From NCBI GenBank assembly GCA_024644595.1, contig JAHEHL010000009.1:395512-459511 (forward strand): DNA of 64,000 nt. The letters are read 5' to 3'. The notes beneath the pieces are model-generated. The model ran no database searches and was not told the DNA's origin. It worked only from the letters and a program-made list of their open reading frames with translations. Shown here one piece after another: positions 55,702 through 64,000 of this stretch (its first letter is position 1; every line of letters starts with the position of its first letter). Made by a program: the position numbers and the translations under genes. The DNA is from Porticoccaceae bacterium (GTDB lineage Bacteria; Pseudomonadota; Gammaproteobacteria; Pseudomonadales; Porticoccaceae).

Positions 55702-57642
55702 TTAAAGACTTAAACGCAGACCTATGTTGGCCCCAAAACCTAGCGTCCGGTAACCGTATACTTCTTCATAGTCTTCGTCGAGAAGGTTATCCAAACGTAG
55801 ATAGACGTCGAGCTTATCAGTTGCCTGATAATTAAAATTGATATTCAACAAGGTGTAATCATTCAGCGTGACGGTCTGCGCCGGTGTTGGCCAGGGCGGA
55901 AAAAAGGTGTCGGTCTGCGAGCCGCTGTACTGCACATTGGCATTTACTTGCAACGTATCAACCGCCTGCCAGGCAAGATTAATACTGCCTGTGTGACGTG
56001 GACGACGGATCTCATCGAGGAGACCACCAGCGCCGTCAGACTCCACTGAATCACTGTAGGTGTAGGCGGCATTCAGCGACAGGGTGTCGCTTAGCTCTCC
56101 GATAACCGAGACCTCAACTCCCTGACGCTTGCTGACACCCTGTTTGTTGCCTGAGGTGTAACCCCAGGTAACCGGATCGAGCACAAAGCCATCTATTTCA
56201 TTTTCCAGATCGGCATCAAATAGCGTCGCTGACAGGGTCAGATCACCGTCGAGCAACTGCTGATCAATACCCAGCTCCCAGCTGGTCGACTCTTCTGGCT
56301 GCAAGTCAGCGTTGCCAATAAAGTTGGTGTAGTAGCCAAAGCGCTCGGCGAATGTTGGATTTTTTATCGCTGTGCCATAGGCCCCACGCAGTCGTGTCGC
56401 GTCGGCTAACTGATATACGGCCTCGACCCTATAAGTGGTCGCGCTGTCGAACTCCGAGTTGTCATCATAGCGTCCACTGGCCGCCAGACTCAGGCTATCG
56501 CTGAGTTCGGTACGGTACTCAAGGGCAACGCTGTCGGTATTGCGCTCGCGATCCTGATTGGGGTCATAGATCGCGCCAAAGCCGTAATCTTCAATCGGAC
56601 CGCGCTGCTGAAAATCTTCCTCTTCGCGCTCGATCAGCAACGAAACACGCTGACTGGAATCGCCCCAAAACAGCGAACCGATATACTGAAATTGATCTTT
56701 ACTTGAGGCGGTTGATACGCCAAGTAGAGACGCGGCAAAGTTTTCATTGTCATGTTTTGACTGGGCGATTAGCAGTTTGTGCTGAATATTGCTGTCGACA
56801 GGCTGATAGTCGGCTTGAACACGCATAGTGGTATTACGGAATTCCGATACCAGATCCTGGTCTTCAATAAAGCCATCAAAATCATTGTCGGTATCAAACT
56901 CATTCATGCCCTCAGACTGACGCGCAGCGAAGGAAAGACGCAGCTCATCACCAGCGTCCCAACCGGCTTTGAGATTGGCGCTGGTATTCTGATAACCATC
57001 TTTTTCAGTTCCGCTACGTGAAATATTGGCGCCATCGGTTTCCAGATGGGTTACTCCGAAGCGAATATCAAAATCACCCTGTCTCGATCCAATGCTGACC
57101 CCACTGTGATAGGTAGCGAAGTTTCCCGCTTCCGTGAACGCGCTGGCAGTCAGCGGCTGATCAGCGCTGCGCGTGACAATATTAATGACACCGGAGACCG
57201 CATCACTGCCGCGCATCGCACTCTGGGGCCCACGAATGACTTCGATACGCTCAATTTCGTCGGCACTCAGGGTACCCCAGTTAACTTCATCGCTCTGCGA
57301 TGGATCATTGGCCTCAACACCATCAATTAAAACCAGCAGATGATTAGCTTCGGCGCCGCGAACACGTACTTGTGTTGCGGATCCCTGCACGCCGCTTCGA
57401 CTGACGGCAAGACCGGGAATATCGCGCAGCAGATCGCTGACACTGAGAGCGGCGCGGTTGGCGAGTTGCTCACGGTCAATTACGCTAATCGCATTGGCCG
57501 ACTGTGCAGCTGCAATAGGCAGCAGCGACGCACTAACCAGTACTTCTTCGATTTCGTCTGCTTGCGCAGCCTTGGGCAATATGGCCGCTGATAAGGCCAG
57601 TGATACAGCAAATGCTGCGGGGTAAATTGTTTGAACTTTCAT
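55702..57642 (-). CDS. btuB: TonB-dependent vitamin B12 receptor BtuB
   Basis: 646 aa. Signal peptide (MKVQTIYPAAFAVSLALSAA), TonB-box-like DEIEEVLVSAS at the mature N-terminus, plug domain (SANAISVIDREQLANRAALS, VRGAEANHLLVLIDGVEAND, ERIEVIRGPQSAMRGSDAVS, GVINIVTR) and a barrel ending in YRTLGFGANIGLRLSL. ATG 57642 is the sensible start; the frame is open to 57723 but this lies in the riboswitch expression platform. First gene of btuB-cobO-btuC-btuD-btuF. Confidence 0.93.
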   Translation of the reverse strand: MKVQTIYPAAFAVSLALSAAILPKAAQADEIEEVLVSASLLPIAAAQSANAISVIDREQLANRAALSVSDLLRDIPGLAVSRSGVQGSATQVRVRGAEANHLLVLIDGVEANDPSQSDEVNWGTLSADEIERIEVIRGPQSAMRGSDAVSGVINIVTRSADQPLTASAFTEAGNFATYHSGVSIGSRQGDFDIRFGVTHLETDGANISRSGTEKDGYQNTSANLKAGWDAGDELRLSFAARQSEGMNEFDTDNDFDGFIEDQDLVSEFRNTTMRVQADYQPVDSNIQHKLLIAQSKHDNENFAASLLGVSTASSKDQFQYIGSLFWGDSSQRVSLLIEREEEDFQQRGPIEDYGFGAIYDPNQDRERNTDSVALEYRTELSDSLSLAASGRYDDNSEFDSATTYRVEAVYQLADATRLRGAYGTAIKNPTFAERFGYYTNFIGNADLQPEESTSWELGIDQQLLDGDLTLSATLFDADLENEIDGFVLDPVTWGYTSGNKQGVSKRQGVEVSVIGELSDTLSLNAAYTYSDSVESDGAGGLLDEIRRPRHTGSINLAWQAVDTLQVNANVQYSGSQTDTFFPPWPTPAQTVTLNDYTLLNINFNYQATDKLDVYLRLDNLLDEDYEEVYGYRTLGFGANIGLRLSL

Positions 57643-57699
57643 GTTGACGATCCTCTTGCACTCACACCCGAGTGAAAAATAAAGTTTACGGGGGCGTGC

Positions 57700-57748
57700 A
57701 AAAAAACCGACAGAGACTGTCAATCAGCACAAGACCGCACCCCGCGGT
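57700..57748 (-). promoter_or_regulatory. Expression platform of the B12 riboswitch (terminator hairpins)
   Basis: On the minus strand a small stem GACAG-TCT-CTGTC (57721-57709) is followed by GG and T7 (57706-57700), a terminator-like element; a second stem, ACCGC/GCGGT (57734-57748), lies between it and the aptamer. Together they suggest transcription control before btuB. Confidence 0.5.
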
Positions 57749-57761
57749 TTGTCTGCGTTGC

Positions 57762-57965
57762 GATAGGCCGGTCTCCGGACTCATAAGCGAGACGCTTTTA
57801 AAGCGACTCCATTTGGCGCCTTCCCATGCAGATGCACAGTGGCTTAATGCCAAATTTTCTTATTTACCGTTGCGGGGGCAGTGTTGGGATAGCCTCTATT
57901 GCCAATTCCTGGCGGGGCGCACCAACTTCCCGTTTCACCCTTATGACCCCATTCAGTGCTGGTCA
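57762..57965 (-). promoter_or_regulatory. Cobalamin riboswitch
   Basis: Read on the minus strand from about 57965: AGGGTGAAACGGGAAGTTGG, then the near-invariant B12 box ACTGCCCCCGCAACGGTA (about 57882-57865), ending in AGTCCGGAGACCGGCC (about 57781-57766). Order and spacing match the adenosylcobalamin aptamer. It lies 120 nt before btuB and should shut the uptake operon when B12 is plentiful. With its expression platform it accounts for most of the 467-bp gap between btuB and the ABM gene. Confidence 0.93.
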
Positions 57966-58109
57966 AAAAGAGAACCTATTGCAGAAGCAAGAGTCGGCAA
58001 TCTAATCTCATAAATCACTCAAGTCAAACGCAATTGATCGATCATGGTATTTATTCAAGCAGCTTTCGCATGCTAACCTTTAAGTTCAAAAACACAGGAT
58101 CGTACAACC

Positions 58110-58394
58110 ATGCTAGCAGTGATGATTAAACGGCATCTGGCTCCCGGAATGGAGAGTACCTATGAAGAGTTTTCACGAAAAATTATTCAGGCGGCGGTGC
58201 CGGCCAAGGGTTTTATCTCCAGCAAGGCTTTCAAGGATATTAATGACTCGGGCATGCGTTACACGCTGATCCAGATGGAAACTCTCGCCGACTGGCGGGC
58301 CTGGCAGAATTCTGCCGAGCGCAAAGCGGCACTGGTACAAATTCAACCACTGTTACGAGAACCGGAAACGGTAACGATTTTAACCACTGCATAA
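58110..58394 (+). CDS. ABM-domain (antibiotic biosynthesis monooxygenase-like) small protein
   Basis: 94 aa dimeric alpha/beta-barrel type protein: MLAVMIKRHLAPGMESTYEE, AKGFISSKAFKDINDSGMRY, TLIQMETLADWRAWQNSAER. The family includes haem-degrading and quinol monooxygenases, but no haem ligand or catalytic residue can be assigned here. Single gene, convergent with radA (20 bp between the stops). Confidence 0.75.
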   Translation: MLAVMIKRHLAPGMESTYEEFSRKIIQAAVPAKGFISSKAFKDINDSGMRYTLIQMETLADWRAWQNSAERKAALVQIQPLLREPETVTILTTA

Positions 58395-58414
58395 GACCTG
58401 CCTGGCAACCGGCC

Positions 58415-59782
58415 TTACAGAGCCTCCAGCGCCTCGGTGACTTTTCGCACGCCAATGACTTGCATCCCTTTGATAGGCTGCTTCGGCACATTGCCCGCCG
58501 GCACAATGGCGCGACTAAAGCCATGTTTGGCCGCCTCGCGCAGTCGCTCCTGACCATTGGCCACCGGGCGAATTTCACCAGCCAAGCCCACTTCACCAAA
58601 GACCACCAGATCCTGGGGCAGTGGCTGATCTCGAAAGCTGGAAATGACCGCCAGAATCAACGCCAGATCGGCACTGGTTTCGAGCACCTTGACGCCGCCA
58701 ACCACATTGACAAAAACATCCTGGTCGCCAACCGCAATGCCACCGTGACGGTGTAAAACTGCCAGTAACATTGACAGGCGATTGTGATCAAGACCCACTG
58801 TAACCCGCCGTGGATTACCGAGGTGGCTGTCGTCCACCAGCGCTTGCAATTCCACCAGCAGCGGTCGAGTGCCCTCCCAGACAATCATTACCACACTGCC
58901 AGATGAGACCTCTTCACCGCGCTGAAGAAAAATTGCCGAGGGGTTGGGGACTTCACGCAGACCTTTGTCGGTCATAGCAAATACGCCCAGCTCATTAACC
59001 GCGCCAAAACGATTTTTATGGCTGCGAAGAGTACGAAAATGGTTGTCGCTGGAGCCTTCAAGCATCAGCGAGCAGTCGATCATATGCTCAAGTACTTTAG
59101 GTCCCGCCAGAGAGCCGTCTTTGGTGACATGGCCGACCAGTATTAACACTGTGCCGGTCTGCTTGGCAAAACGCACCAGCATGGCAGCACTTTCGCGTAC
59201 CTGGGAAACGCTGCCCGGCGCCGAGGCGACTTCTTCGATATGCATAACCTGAATCGAATCGACCACCAGAACTTTTGGTCGCTTCTGTTCGGCAATGGCG
59301 CAGACTGTTTCGACGGAGGTCTCTGCCATAATTTCTAATTTGTCGGTGGGCAGGCCGAGGCGATTGGCGCGCATGGCTATCTGTTGTGGTGACTCCTCAC
59401 CGGTGACATAGAGTGACGAATGATTTTCAGCCAGCTGACAAAGTGTCTGCAACAATACGGTACTTTTACCGGCGCCTGGCTCACCGCCAAGCAGTACACA
59501 GGAGCCGGGGACCAACCCACCACCGAGCACCAGGTCGAGCTCACCGGTGCCGGTACTGATACGTGGAATTTCATCCAGAGCGATATCAGCGAGAGTCTTG
59601 ACCGCACCGTCAACCGCGCCGGCAAAACCGGGACGCAGTACTTTGCCACCGCGCGCGGGTGCACTGAGGCGGATTTCAGACAGAGTGTTCCAGGCATTGC
59701 ACTCAGTGCACTGACCTTGCCATTTGCGATAGTCGGCCCCGCAGTCATTGCAGACATAGGCTGATTTGGTTTTTGTCACCAC
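58415..59782 (-). CDS. radA: DNA repair protein RadA
   Basis: 455 aa RecA-like helicase that extends recombination intermediates. N-terminal zinc finger CNDCGADYRKWQGQCTEC, Walker A LLGGEPGAGKSTVLLQTL, LVVDSIQVMH, the RadA motif HKNRFGAVNELGVF, and a C-terminal Lon-protease-like domain (QDVFVNVVGGVKVLETSADL, VVFGEVGLAGEIRPV). The real start is GTG at 59782 (GTGGTGACAAAAACC) preceded by GGAGAG 5 nt away; the frame open to 60109 overlaps the divergent GNAT gene. Confidence 0.96.
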   Translation of the reverse strand: MVTKTKSAYVCNDCGADYRKWQGQCTECNAWNTLSEIRLSAPARGGKVLRPGFAGAVDGAVKTLADIALDEIPRISTGTGELDLVLGGGLVPGSCVLLGGEPGAGKSTVLLQTLCQLAENHSSLYVTGEESPQQIAMRANRLGLPTDKLEIMAETSVETVCAIAEQKRPKVLVVDSIQVMHIEEVASAPGSVSQVRESAAMLVRFAKQTGTVLILVGHVTKDGSLAGPKVLEHMIDCSLMLEGSSDNHFRTLRSHKNRFGAVNELGVFAMTDKGLREVPNPSAIFLQRGEEVSSGSVVMIVWEGTRPLLVELQALVDDSHLGNPRRVTVGLDHNRLSMLLAVLHRHGGIAVGDQDVFVNVVGGVKVLETSADLALILAVISSFRDQPLPQDLVVFGEVGLAGEIRPVANGQERLREAAKHGFSRAIVPAGNVPKQPIKGMQVIGVRKVTEALEAL

Positions 59783-59909
59783 GTAATCTCTCCTTACAAC
59801 TGAGGTCCATTTAATCTTATTACTGTTGTTATGTACAGTAATATGGCTATTCTCAAGTTGCAGCGTGGCAGCTAAGATAGCCAGCCACAAAAATTGCCCA
59901 GAGAATACT

Positions 59910-60413
59910 ATGCAACCGAGCTCGGAACACTCCGATTTTAAAATACGCCAGGCAACTGAGCTGGACTGCGCGACAATTCTGCGCTTTATCACCCAACTTG
60001 CAGAATACGAGAAGCTGGCCCATGAGGTGGTCGCCGATGAAAAGAAATTGGCAGCAACACTATTCGGAGATAACCCTAGCGCCGAGGTGGTGATTGCCGA
60101 ATACGACACTAAGCCAGTTGGTTTTGCGCTTTATTTCACTAACTATTCCACCTTTCTCGCCCAACCCGGAATCTATCTTGAAGACCTGTTTGTGGATATC
60201 ACCATGCGCGGAAAAGGCTTTGGAAAAGCGCTCCTAACTCATCTGGCAAAGCTGGCGGTCGAGCGCAACTGCGGCCGCCTGGAATGGTCTGTTCTCGACT
60301 GGAACCAACCGGCAATCGATTTTTATCGCGCATTGGGAGCAGAGCCTATGGACGGCTGGACGGTTAATCGTCTCACCGGTGCTGCGCTGACCAACCTCGC
60401 CGCAACTGCATGA
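59910..60413 (+). CDS. GNAT-family N-acetyltransferase (diamine acetyltransferase-like)
   Basis: 167 aa. FKIRQATELDCATILRFITQ, LAEYEKL, then the acetyl-CoA pyrophosphate loop ITMRGKGFGKALLTHLAKLA preceded by GIYLEDLFV, and the terminal WNQPAIDFYRALGAEPMDGW. The LAEYEKL plus YLEDLFV pattern is typical of the SSAT-like (spermidine/thialysine) group. ATG 59910 chosen (MQPSSEHSDF). Divergent from radA. Confidence 0.9.
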   Translation: MQPSSEHSDFKIRQATELDCATILRFITQLAEYEKLAHEVVADEKKLAATLFGDNPSAEVVIAEYDTKPVGFALYFTNYSTFLAQPGIYLEDLFVDITMRGKGFGKALLTHLAKLAVERNCGRLEWSVLDWNQPAIDFYRALGAEPMDGWTVNRLTGAALTNLAATA

Positions 60414-60486
60414 AGGCGCCAGTTAAAAGTGCGCAGTTTAAAATCTTAACCTCGTTCACAGGGTAGCTTTCTGATACAGTATTCCG

Positions 60487-61617
60487 ATGTCGCTGATACC
60501 CGAAAAAACCATCACTATCTCACCTACTCTGGCCGCCACTATCGGGCTGGAAGAGACCGTGTTGCTGCAACTTTTGCAGGAATGTATCAGCCATAGCAAC
60601 CCCGAGCAGAGTCAGGGTTTGAACTGGGTTACCGTGGACGGTGAGAGGCTGCTCAACCTGGCACCCTTTTGGCGCGAAGAGGATATCGTCCGCCTCTCCA
60701 CCGGGCTACATGAGAAGGGTTTACTGTTGATTGGCGGCGCACCATTTTCTGGTCAGCGCGAGTTCCGTTTTGCCTTTAATGATGCGGTCGCCTCAAGTGC
60801 TAACTGCGGACCCGCTCAAACCCAAACGGCAACCCGGTCAGTCGCAACAACAGCCGTTCCAGCATCAGCCAAAACCATTGGCAACAGTTGGCAACCCAGT
60901 CAGGATGCGATGCGTCAACTGAGCCAGTTAGGGGTCACCCAAGCGTTTGCCGAGCAGCAGATTCCACAGTTTGTTGCCTACTGGCGCGATCGCAATGTGC
61001 CACGCCATAGCTGGGAATCAAAATTTATCAAAGAGGTCTGGCGCCAGTGGCAGCAAGCCGAGGCAACTTCTTACCGCCGCCGTCAGGAAGTGGCACTTAC
61101 TGGAGACTGGCGACCGTCGCGAGATGCGTTGCAGATTTTGATCGGCCAGGGCGGCATTAACAGCAACTTTGTTGAGGATGCGATTCCAGAGTTTATTCTC
61201 TACTGGCGCGACCGCGGTGACGTTTCCAGCACCTGGGACTCAAAATTTATCCAGCATATTCGTCGTCAATGGCAGTTTTACACTGGCATGATGGAGCAGG
61301 ACAGTATGCCGCGGGCGATCGAAATTCAGTGGCGACCAAAGGAGTCAGTCTACGATGTACTGCAGATGGCGAACATCAGCCGTCAGTTCGCCGACCAGTT
61401 ACTGCCTGAATTTATTCTCTATTGGCAGGAAAACGGCACGCCACAGTGCTCCTGGAGTACCAAGTTTCTCCAATACGTAAAGCGTCAGTGGGCGCGCCAT
61501 ATTCAACCACCGTCAACGGGTACCGCAGATGGCAAACAGCAAGGATCTAATCCAAACGGTCGCATCCGGGATCGCAGCATCATCGACGCTCTCTCAGACC
61601 GCAGCTGGGCAAGCTAA
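60487..61617 (+). CDS. DnaT-like protein with three tandem ssDNA-binding (DnaTB) domains
   Basis: 376 aa. N-terminal winged-helix-like region (about 1-95; LNLAPFWREEDIVRLSTGLH, EKGLLLIGG), a flexible linker (100-132), then three copies of a domain of about 55 residues at roughly 135-190, 208-263 and 282-337. Each has the pattern W-x-P-x9-L-x6-F-x8-P-x-F-x2-YW-x12-W-x3-F-x7-RQW, the PF17948 DnaT DNA-binding signature (for example IPQFVAYWRDR, IPEFILYWRDR, LPEFILYWQEN). E. coli DnaT has one such domain. The 3' end overlaps the lambda-P-like gene by 89 bp. Inferred primosome or helicase-loading role. Confidence 0.85.
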   Translation: MSLIPEKTITISPTLAATIGLEETVLLQLLQECISHSNPEQSQGLNWVTVDGERLLNLAPFWREEDIVRLSTGLHEKGLLLIGGAPFSGQREFRFAFNDAVASSANCGPAQTQTATRSVATTAVPASAKTIGNSWQPSQDAMRQLSQLGVTQAFAEQQIPQFVAYWRDRNVPRHSWESKFIKEVWRQWQQAEATSYRRRQEVALTGDWRPSRDALQILIGQGGINSNFVEDAIPEFILYWRDRGDVSSTWDSKFIQHIRRQWQFYTGMMEQDSMPRAIEIQWRPKESVYDVLQMANISRQFADQLLPEFILYWQENGTPQCSWSTKFLQYVKRQWARHIQPPSTGTADGKQQGSNPNGRIRDRSIIDALSDRSWAS

Positions 61618-62194
61618 ACCAACCCCGGCCAGCCCCGAACTGATTGATGCAATCAATCAGATTTTTGCGCTGTTCCAGGTTAACTACCACAATCAGTATT
61701 ACGCGGCCTTTGGTGACAACACCAAGTCGGAAAACCTGGCAAAAAAACTCTGGCTGAATAAAATCGGTGACTTTGCCCCGGAGACGATCCTCAAAGCAGC
61801 GGAAAAAATTATCGCTGACAGTGAATACTTGCCAACCTTGCATAAAATGCTTAATGCCTGTCGTGCAGCGGGAATGCCTGCTGGCCTGCCCTCTCCGCGC
61901 AATGCCTACCTGGAAGTCTGTAATAAGGCCAGCCCCAAGGCCGCACAACAGTGGTCCCACCCGGCTGTCTATGCCGCTGGCCGCGACTGCGGCTGGCACT
62001 TTCTCGCCAATACCAGTGAGAATAAGGCGTTTACCCCGTTCACCGAAATCTATCAGCAGTACTGTGATCGGGTGCTGGCCGGAGAAGAATTTCAGATTGA
62101 GCCGCCAGAAGCATTGCCAGAGACATCACTGAAACCGGCGAGTAAAAAACAGGCTTTGAGTGAACTGGATTCTCTCAAGAAGATGTTCAACTAG
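61529..62194 (+). CDS. Replication protein P-like (phage lambda P family) helicase loader
   Basis: 221 aa. The order of motifs parallels phage lambda P: an N-terminal low-complexity part; PELIDAINQIFALFQVNYHN; LAKKLWLNKIGDFAPETILK, followed by YLPTLHKMLNACRAAG; SPRNAYLEVCNKASPKAAQQ; GWHFLANTSENKAFTPF followed by RVLAGEEFQIEPPEALPE; C-terminal ALSELDSLKKMF. Lambda P loads DnaB helicase at the phage origin. Here no other phage gene is near and the gene starts inside the DnaT-like gene (89-bp overlap, +1 frame relation), pointing to a domesticated host function. Assignment is from pattern similarity, not alignment scores. Confidence 0.75.
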   Translation: MANSKDLIQTVASGIAASSTLSQTAAGQAKPTPASPELIDAINQIFALFQVNYHNQYYAAFGDNTKSENLAKKLWLNKIGDFAPETILKAAEKIIADSEYLPTLHKMLNACRAAGMPAGLPSPRNAYLEVCNKASPKAAQQWSHPAVYAAGRDCGWHFLANTSENKAFTPFTEIYQQYCDRVLAGEEFQIEPPEALPETSLKPASKKQALSELDSLKKMFN

Positions 62195-62224
62195 CGCGCA
62201 AGAAAACTCACGAGACCACATCTA

Positions 62225-63994
62225 ATGCCGATGACTCCGTTGATCCACAACTCAACCGCCCGGCGTATGGCGAAAACCATCCTCAACGGCTTTCGCAGCT
62301 ATTTTGCTGACTACCTCAACTCTACCCTGAGTGCCAAAGCACGCTTTGAAAAAGCTGACTGGCACGGTGTCCAACAGGCCAATGTCGACCGACTTGAACT
62401 GTATAAAGCCAAAGTCGCGCAAACCGTTATGTATCTGGAGATGGTCACCAATAAGGATATCGCCAATCTGGATCTCTGGACGGAAGCTAAAAAAGCCTAC
62501 ACACAGTTGGTATTTAACTTCCCCAATTTTGAGATCGCTGAGACGTTTTTCAATTCTGTGTTCGCCGACTTGCATGACCACGACAAAATTAGCGACGACA
62601 TTATCTATGTTTTGTCGTCTCAGCTGATTGAAGCACCCGCCGCCGAATACAGTATTTTTGTGCGCTATGACGGCGCTGATCTGCGCGATACTTTTAGGCG
62701 CATTCTCAAAGAGTCCGAGTTTTCCCTGCCCGGTGAAGACATCGAACTGGATCTGGATTGCATTTTAGACGTATTCAATCAGGAAGTTATTCCACAACTG
62801 ACTGGCCCGGCAGCCGAACTTAAATTTGACCTGTTGGAGTCGACTTTTTATCGCGGCAAAGCCGCCTATATGGTTGGCCGTGTGCTTGATGGCGAGCAGA
62901 TTTTCCCTATGGCGTTGGTGATTTTAAATACTGAACAGGGCCAGCTCTATGTTGATACAGCAATCTTTAATTCAGATGAGCTGAGTGTGATTTTCAGTTT
63001 TACTCGTAACCATTTTATGGTCGATGCGCCACTACCCTATCAGTATGCGCATTTTCTCAAGACACTGATGCCGCTCAAACTGGACTATGAGATCTACAAT
63101 TCTCTTGGCTTTCCCAAACATGCCAAGACCGAATTCTATCGACAGCTGGTGCACCAACTGGATAATTCCAGCGACCAGTTTATTGTTGCGCCAGGCATTA
63201 AAGGTATGGTGATGACGGTTTTTACACTGCCTTCATACAATATTGTGTTCAAAATTATTAAAGATAAATTCGCCCCGCCCAAAGAAGTGACCCATCAGAC
63301 GGTGCGTGAAAAGTACCGATTGGTTTCACGCCACGATCGTATTGGGCGAATGGCTGATACTCAGGAATTTGATAATCTGGTGTTTCCTCTGAATCGATTC
63401 TCCGATCAATTGATTGAAGAACTGCAAAAAGTGGCGCCGTCATCCATTGAAATTCGCGGTGACAGGTTAGTCATCAAACACCTTTACACCGAACGTTATA
63501 TGACGCCGCTCAATATTTATCTGGAAAGCGCCAATGACGATGAGATTCGCAATGCCATGGAAGAGTATGGCAACTGTATCAAACAGCTAGCTGCGGCAAA
63601 TATTTTTCCCGGCGATATGCCACTGAAGAATTTTGGTGTGACCCGACATGGCCGTGTGGTGTTCTACGATTATGATGAGATCGCTACACTGACCGATTGT
63701 AATTTCCGCAAGATTCCTCAGGCGCGCACCGAAGAGGAAGAGATGCAGTCAGGTACCTGGTACACAGTTGCCCCCGATGATGTCTTCCCCGAGGAGTTTC
63801 GCCTGTTCTTTTCCGGCAATAATAAAGCGCGGAAGATGTTTGAGGAGATGCATAGCGATTTATATCAAGTGGAATTTTGGCAGGACCTGCAAGAAAAAAT
63901 TCGCGGTGGATTTGTTCTCGATGTCTTTCCCTATCGTCGCGCCAGGCGCTTTGACCGCGGCAAAGACTCTGTTCTGCAGGTTTTCTCCGGCTAA
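62225..63994 (+). CDS. aceK: Isocitrate dehydrogenase kinase/phosphatase
   Basis: 589 aa. Bifunctional enzyme that phosphorylates and dephosphorylates isocitrate dehydrogenase to switch flux between the TCA cycle and the glyoxylate shunt. Features: N-terminal regulatory half (ILNGFRSYFADYLNSTLSAK), nucleotide site APGIKGMVMTVFTLPSYNIV followed by FKIIKDKFAPPKEV, YTERYMTPLNIYLE, and the catalytic FPGDMPLKNFGVTRHGRVVF with YDYDEI. Normal length; 30 bp after the lambda-P-like gene. aceA/aceB are not in the window. Confidence 0.97.
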   Translation: MPMTPLIHNSTARRMAKTILNGFRSYFADYLNSTLSAKARFEKADWHGVQQANVDRLELYKAKVAQTVMYLEMVTNKDIANLDLWTEAKKAYTQLVFNFPNFEIAETFFNSVFADLHDHDKISDDIIYVLSSQLIEAPAAEYSIFVRYDGADLRDTFRRILKESEFSLPGEDIELDLDCILDVFNQEVIPQLTGPAAELKFDLLESTFYRGKAAYMVGRVLDGEQIFPMALVILNTEQGQLYVDTAIFNSDELSVIFSFTRNHFMVDAPLPYQYAHFLKTLMPLKLDYEIYNSLGFPKHAKTEFYRQLVHQLDNSSDQFIVAPGIKGMVMTVFTLPSYNIVFKIIKDKFAPPKEVTHQTVREKYRLVSRHDRIGRMADTQEFDNLVFPLNRFSDQLIEELQKVAPSSIEIRGDRLVIKHLYTERYMTPLNIYLESANDDEIRNAMEEYGNCIKQLAAANIFPGDMPLKNFGVTRHGRVVFYDYDEIATLTDCNFRKIPQARTEEEEMQSGTWYTVAPDDVFPEEFRLFFSGNNKARKMFEEMHSDLYQVEFWQDLQEKIRGGFVLDVFPYRRARRFDRGKDSVLQVFSG

Positions 63995-64000
63995 CTAGCG

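Overview
The window looks like a core-chromosome segment of a marine gammaproteobacterium. Synteny blocks such as ffh / rpsP-rimM-trmD-rplS, grpE-dnaK-dnaJ-dapB-carA-carB-greA next to recN, and argD-argF, together with aceK, ettA and pepQ and a moderate GC content, fit a Cellvibrionales-type lineage (SAR92/Porticoccaceae-like). The lineage is an inference from gene content, not a computed placement. Coding density is high. I see no IS element, CRISPR array, tRNA or rRNA.

Layout. 1-1912: rnr, running off the left edge. 1913-2515: non-coding, with an rnr promoter, a minus-strand terminator and a 3 x 15 bp tandem repeat. 2516-8612: a minus-strand operon coding for a NarL/LuxR response regulator, a TonB-dependent receptor, a periplasmic ABC-type binding protein without transporter partners, and a hybrid histidine kinase. 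8782-10636: a deletion scar joining a truncated exopolysaccharide sugar transferase to the tail of a TPR protein, beside a PEP-CTERM protein with a CRP-like site. 10928-14578: ribosome and SRP genes. 14697-19662: ypjD-like, a CNNM/CBS protein, Nudix hydrolases, gamma carbonic anhydrase and a beta-barrel protein. 19904-23330: grxD, divergent from a Fur-box-preceded porin / FMN-binding / PepSY operon. 23381-31442: arginine, carbamoyl-phosphate and lysine genes. 31495-35390: the heat-shock chaperone genes with sigma-32 promoters. 35532-45955: recN, a short asparaginase, pepQ, a TauE-family permease, an RND efflux pair and an ECF sigma / ChrR anti-sigma pair. 46132-50562: ettA, a thioesterase, fRMsr, a SPOR lipoprotein and small proteins. 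50737-52309: amt behind a sigma-54 promoter with NtrC-like sites. 52308-57965: a complete B12 uptake operon under a cobalamin riboswitch. 58110-63994: an ABM protein, radA, a GNAT protein, a DnaT-like/lambda-P-like replication pair and aceK.

The best candidates for poorly described biology are: (1) the regulator/receptor/binding protein/kinase operon, which looks like a self-contained trans-envelope sensing and uptake circuit; (2) a gene pair made of a protein with three tandem DnaT-type ssDNA-binding domains and an overlapping phage-lambda-P-like helicase loader, sitting among housekeeping genes; (3) the Fur-type porin / covalent-flavin / PepSY operon; (4) the remnant exopolysaccharide/PEP-CTERM locus.
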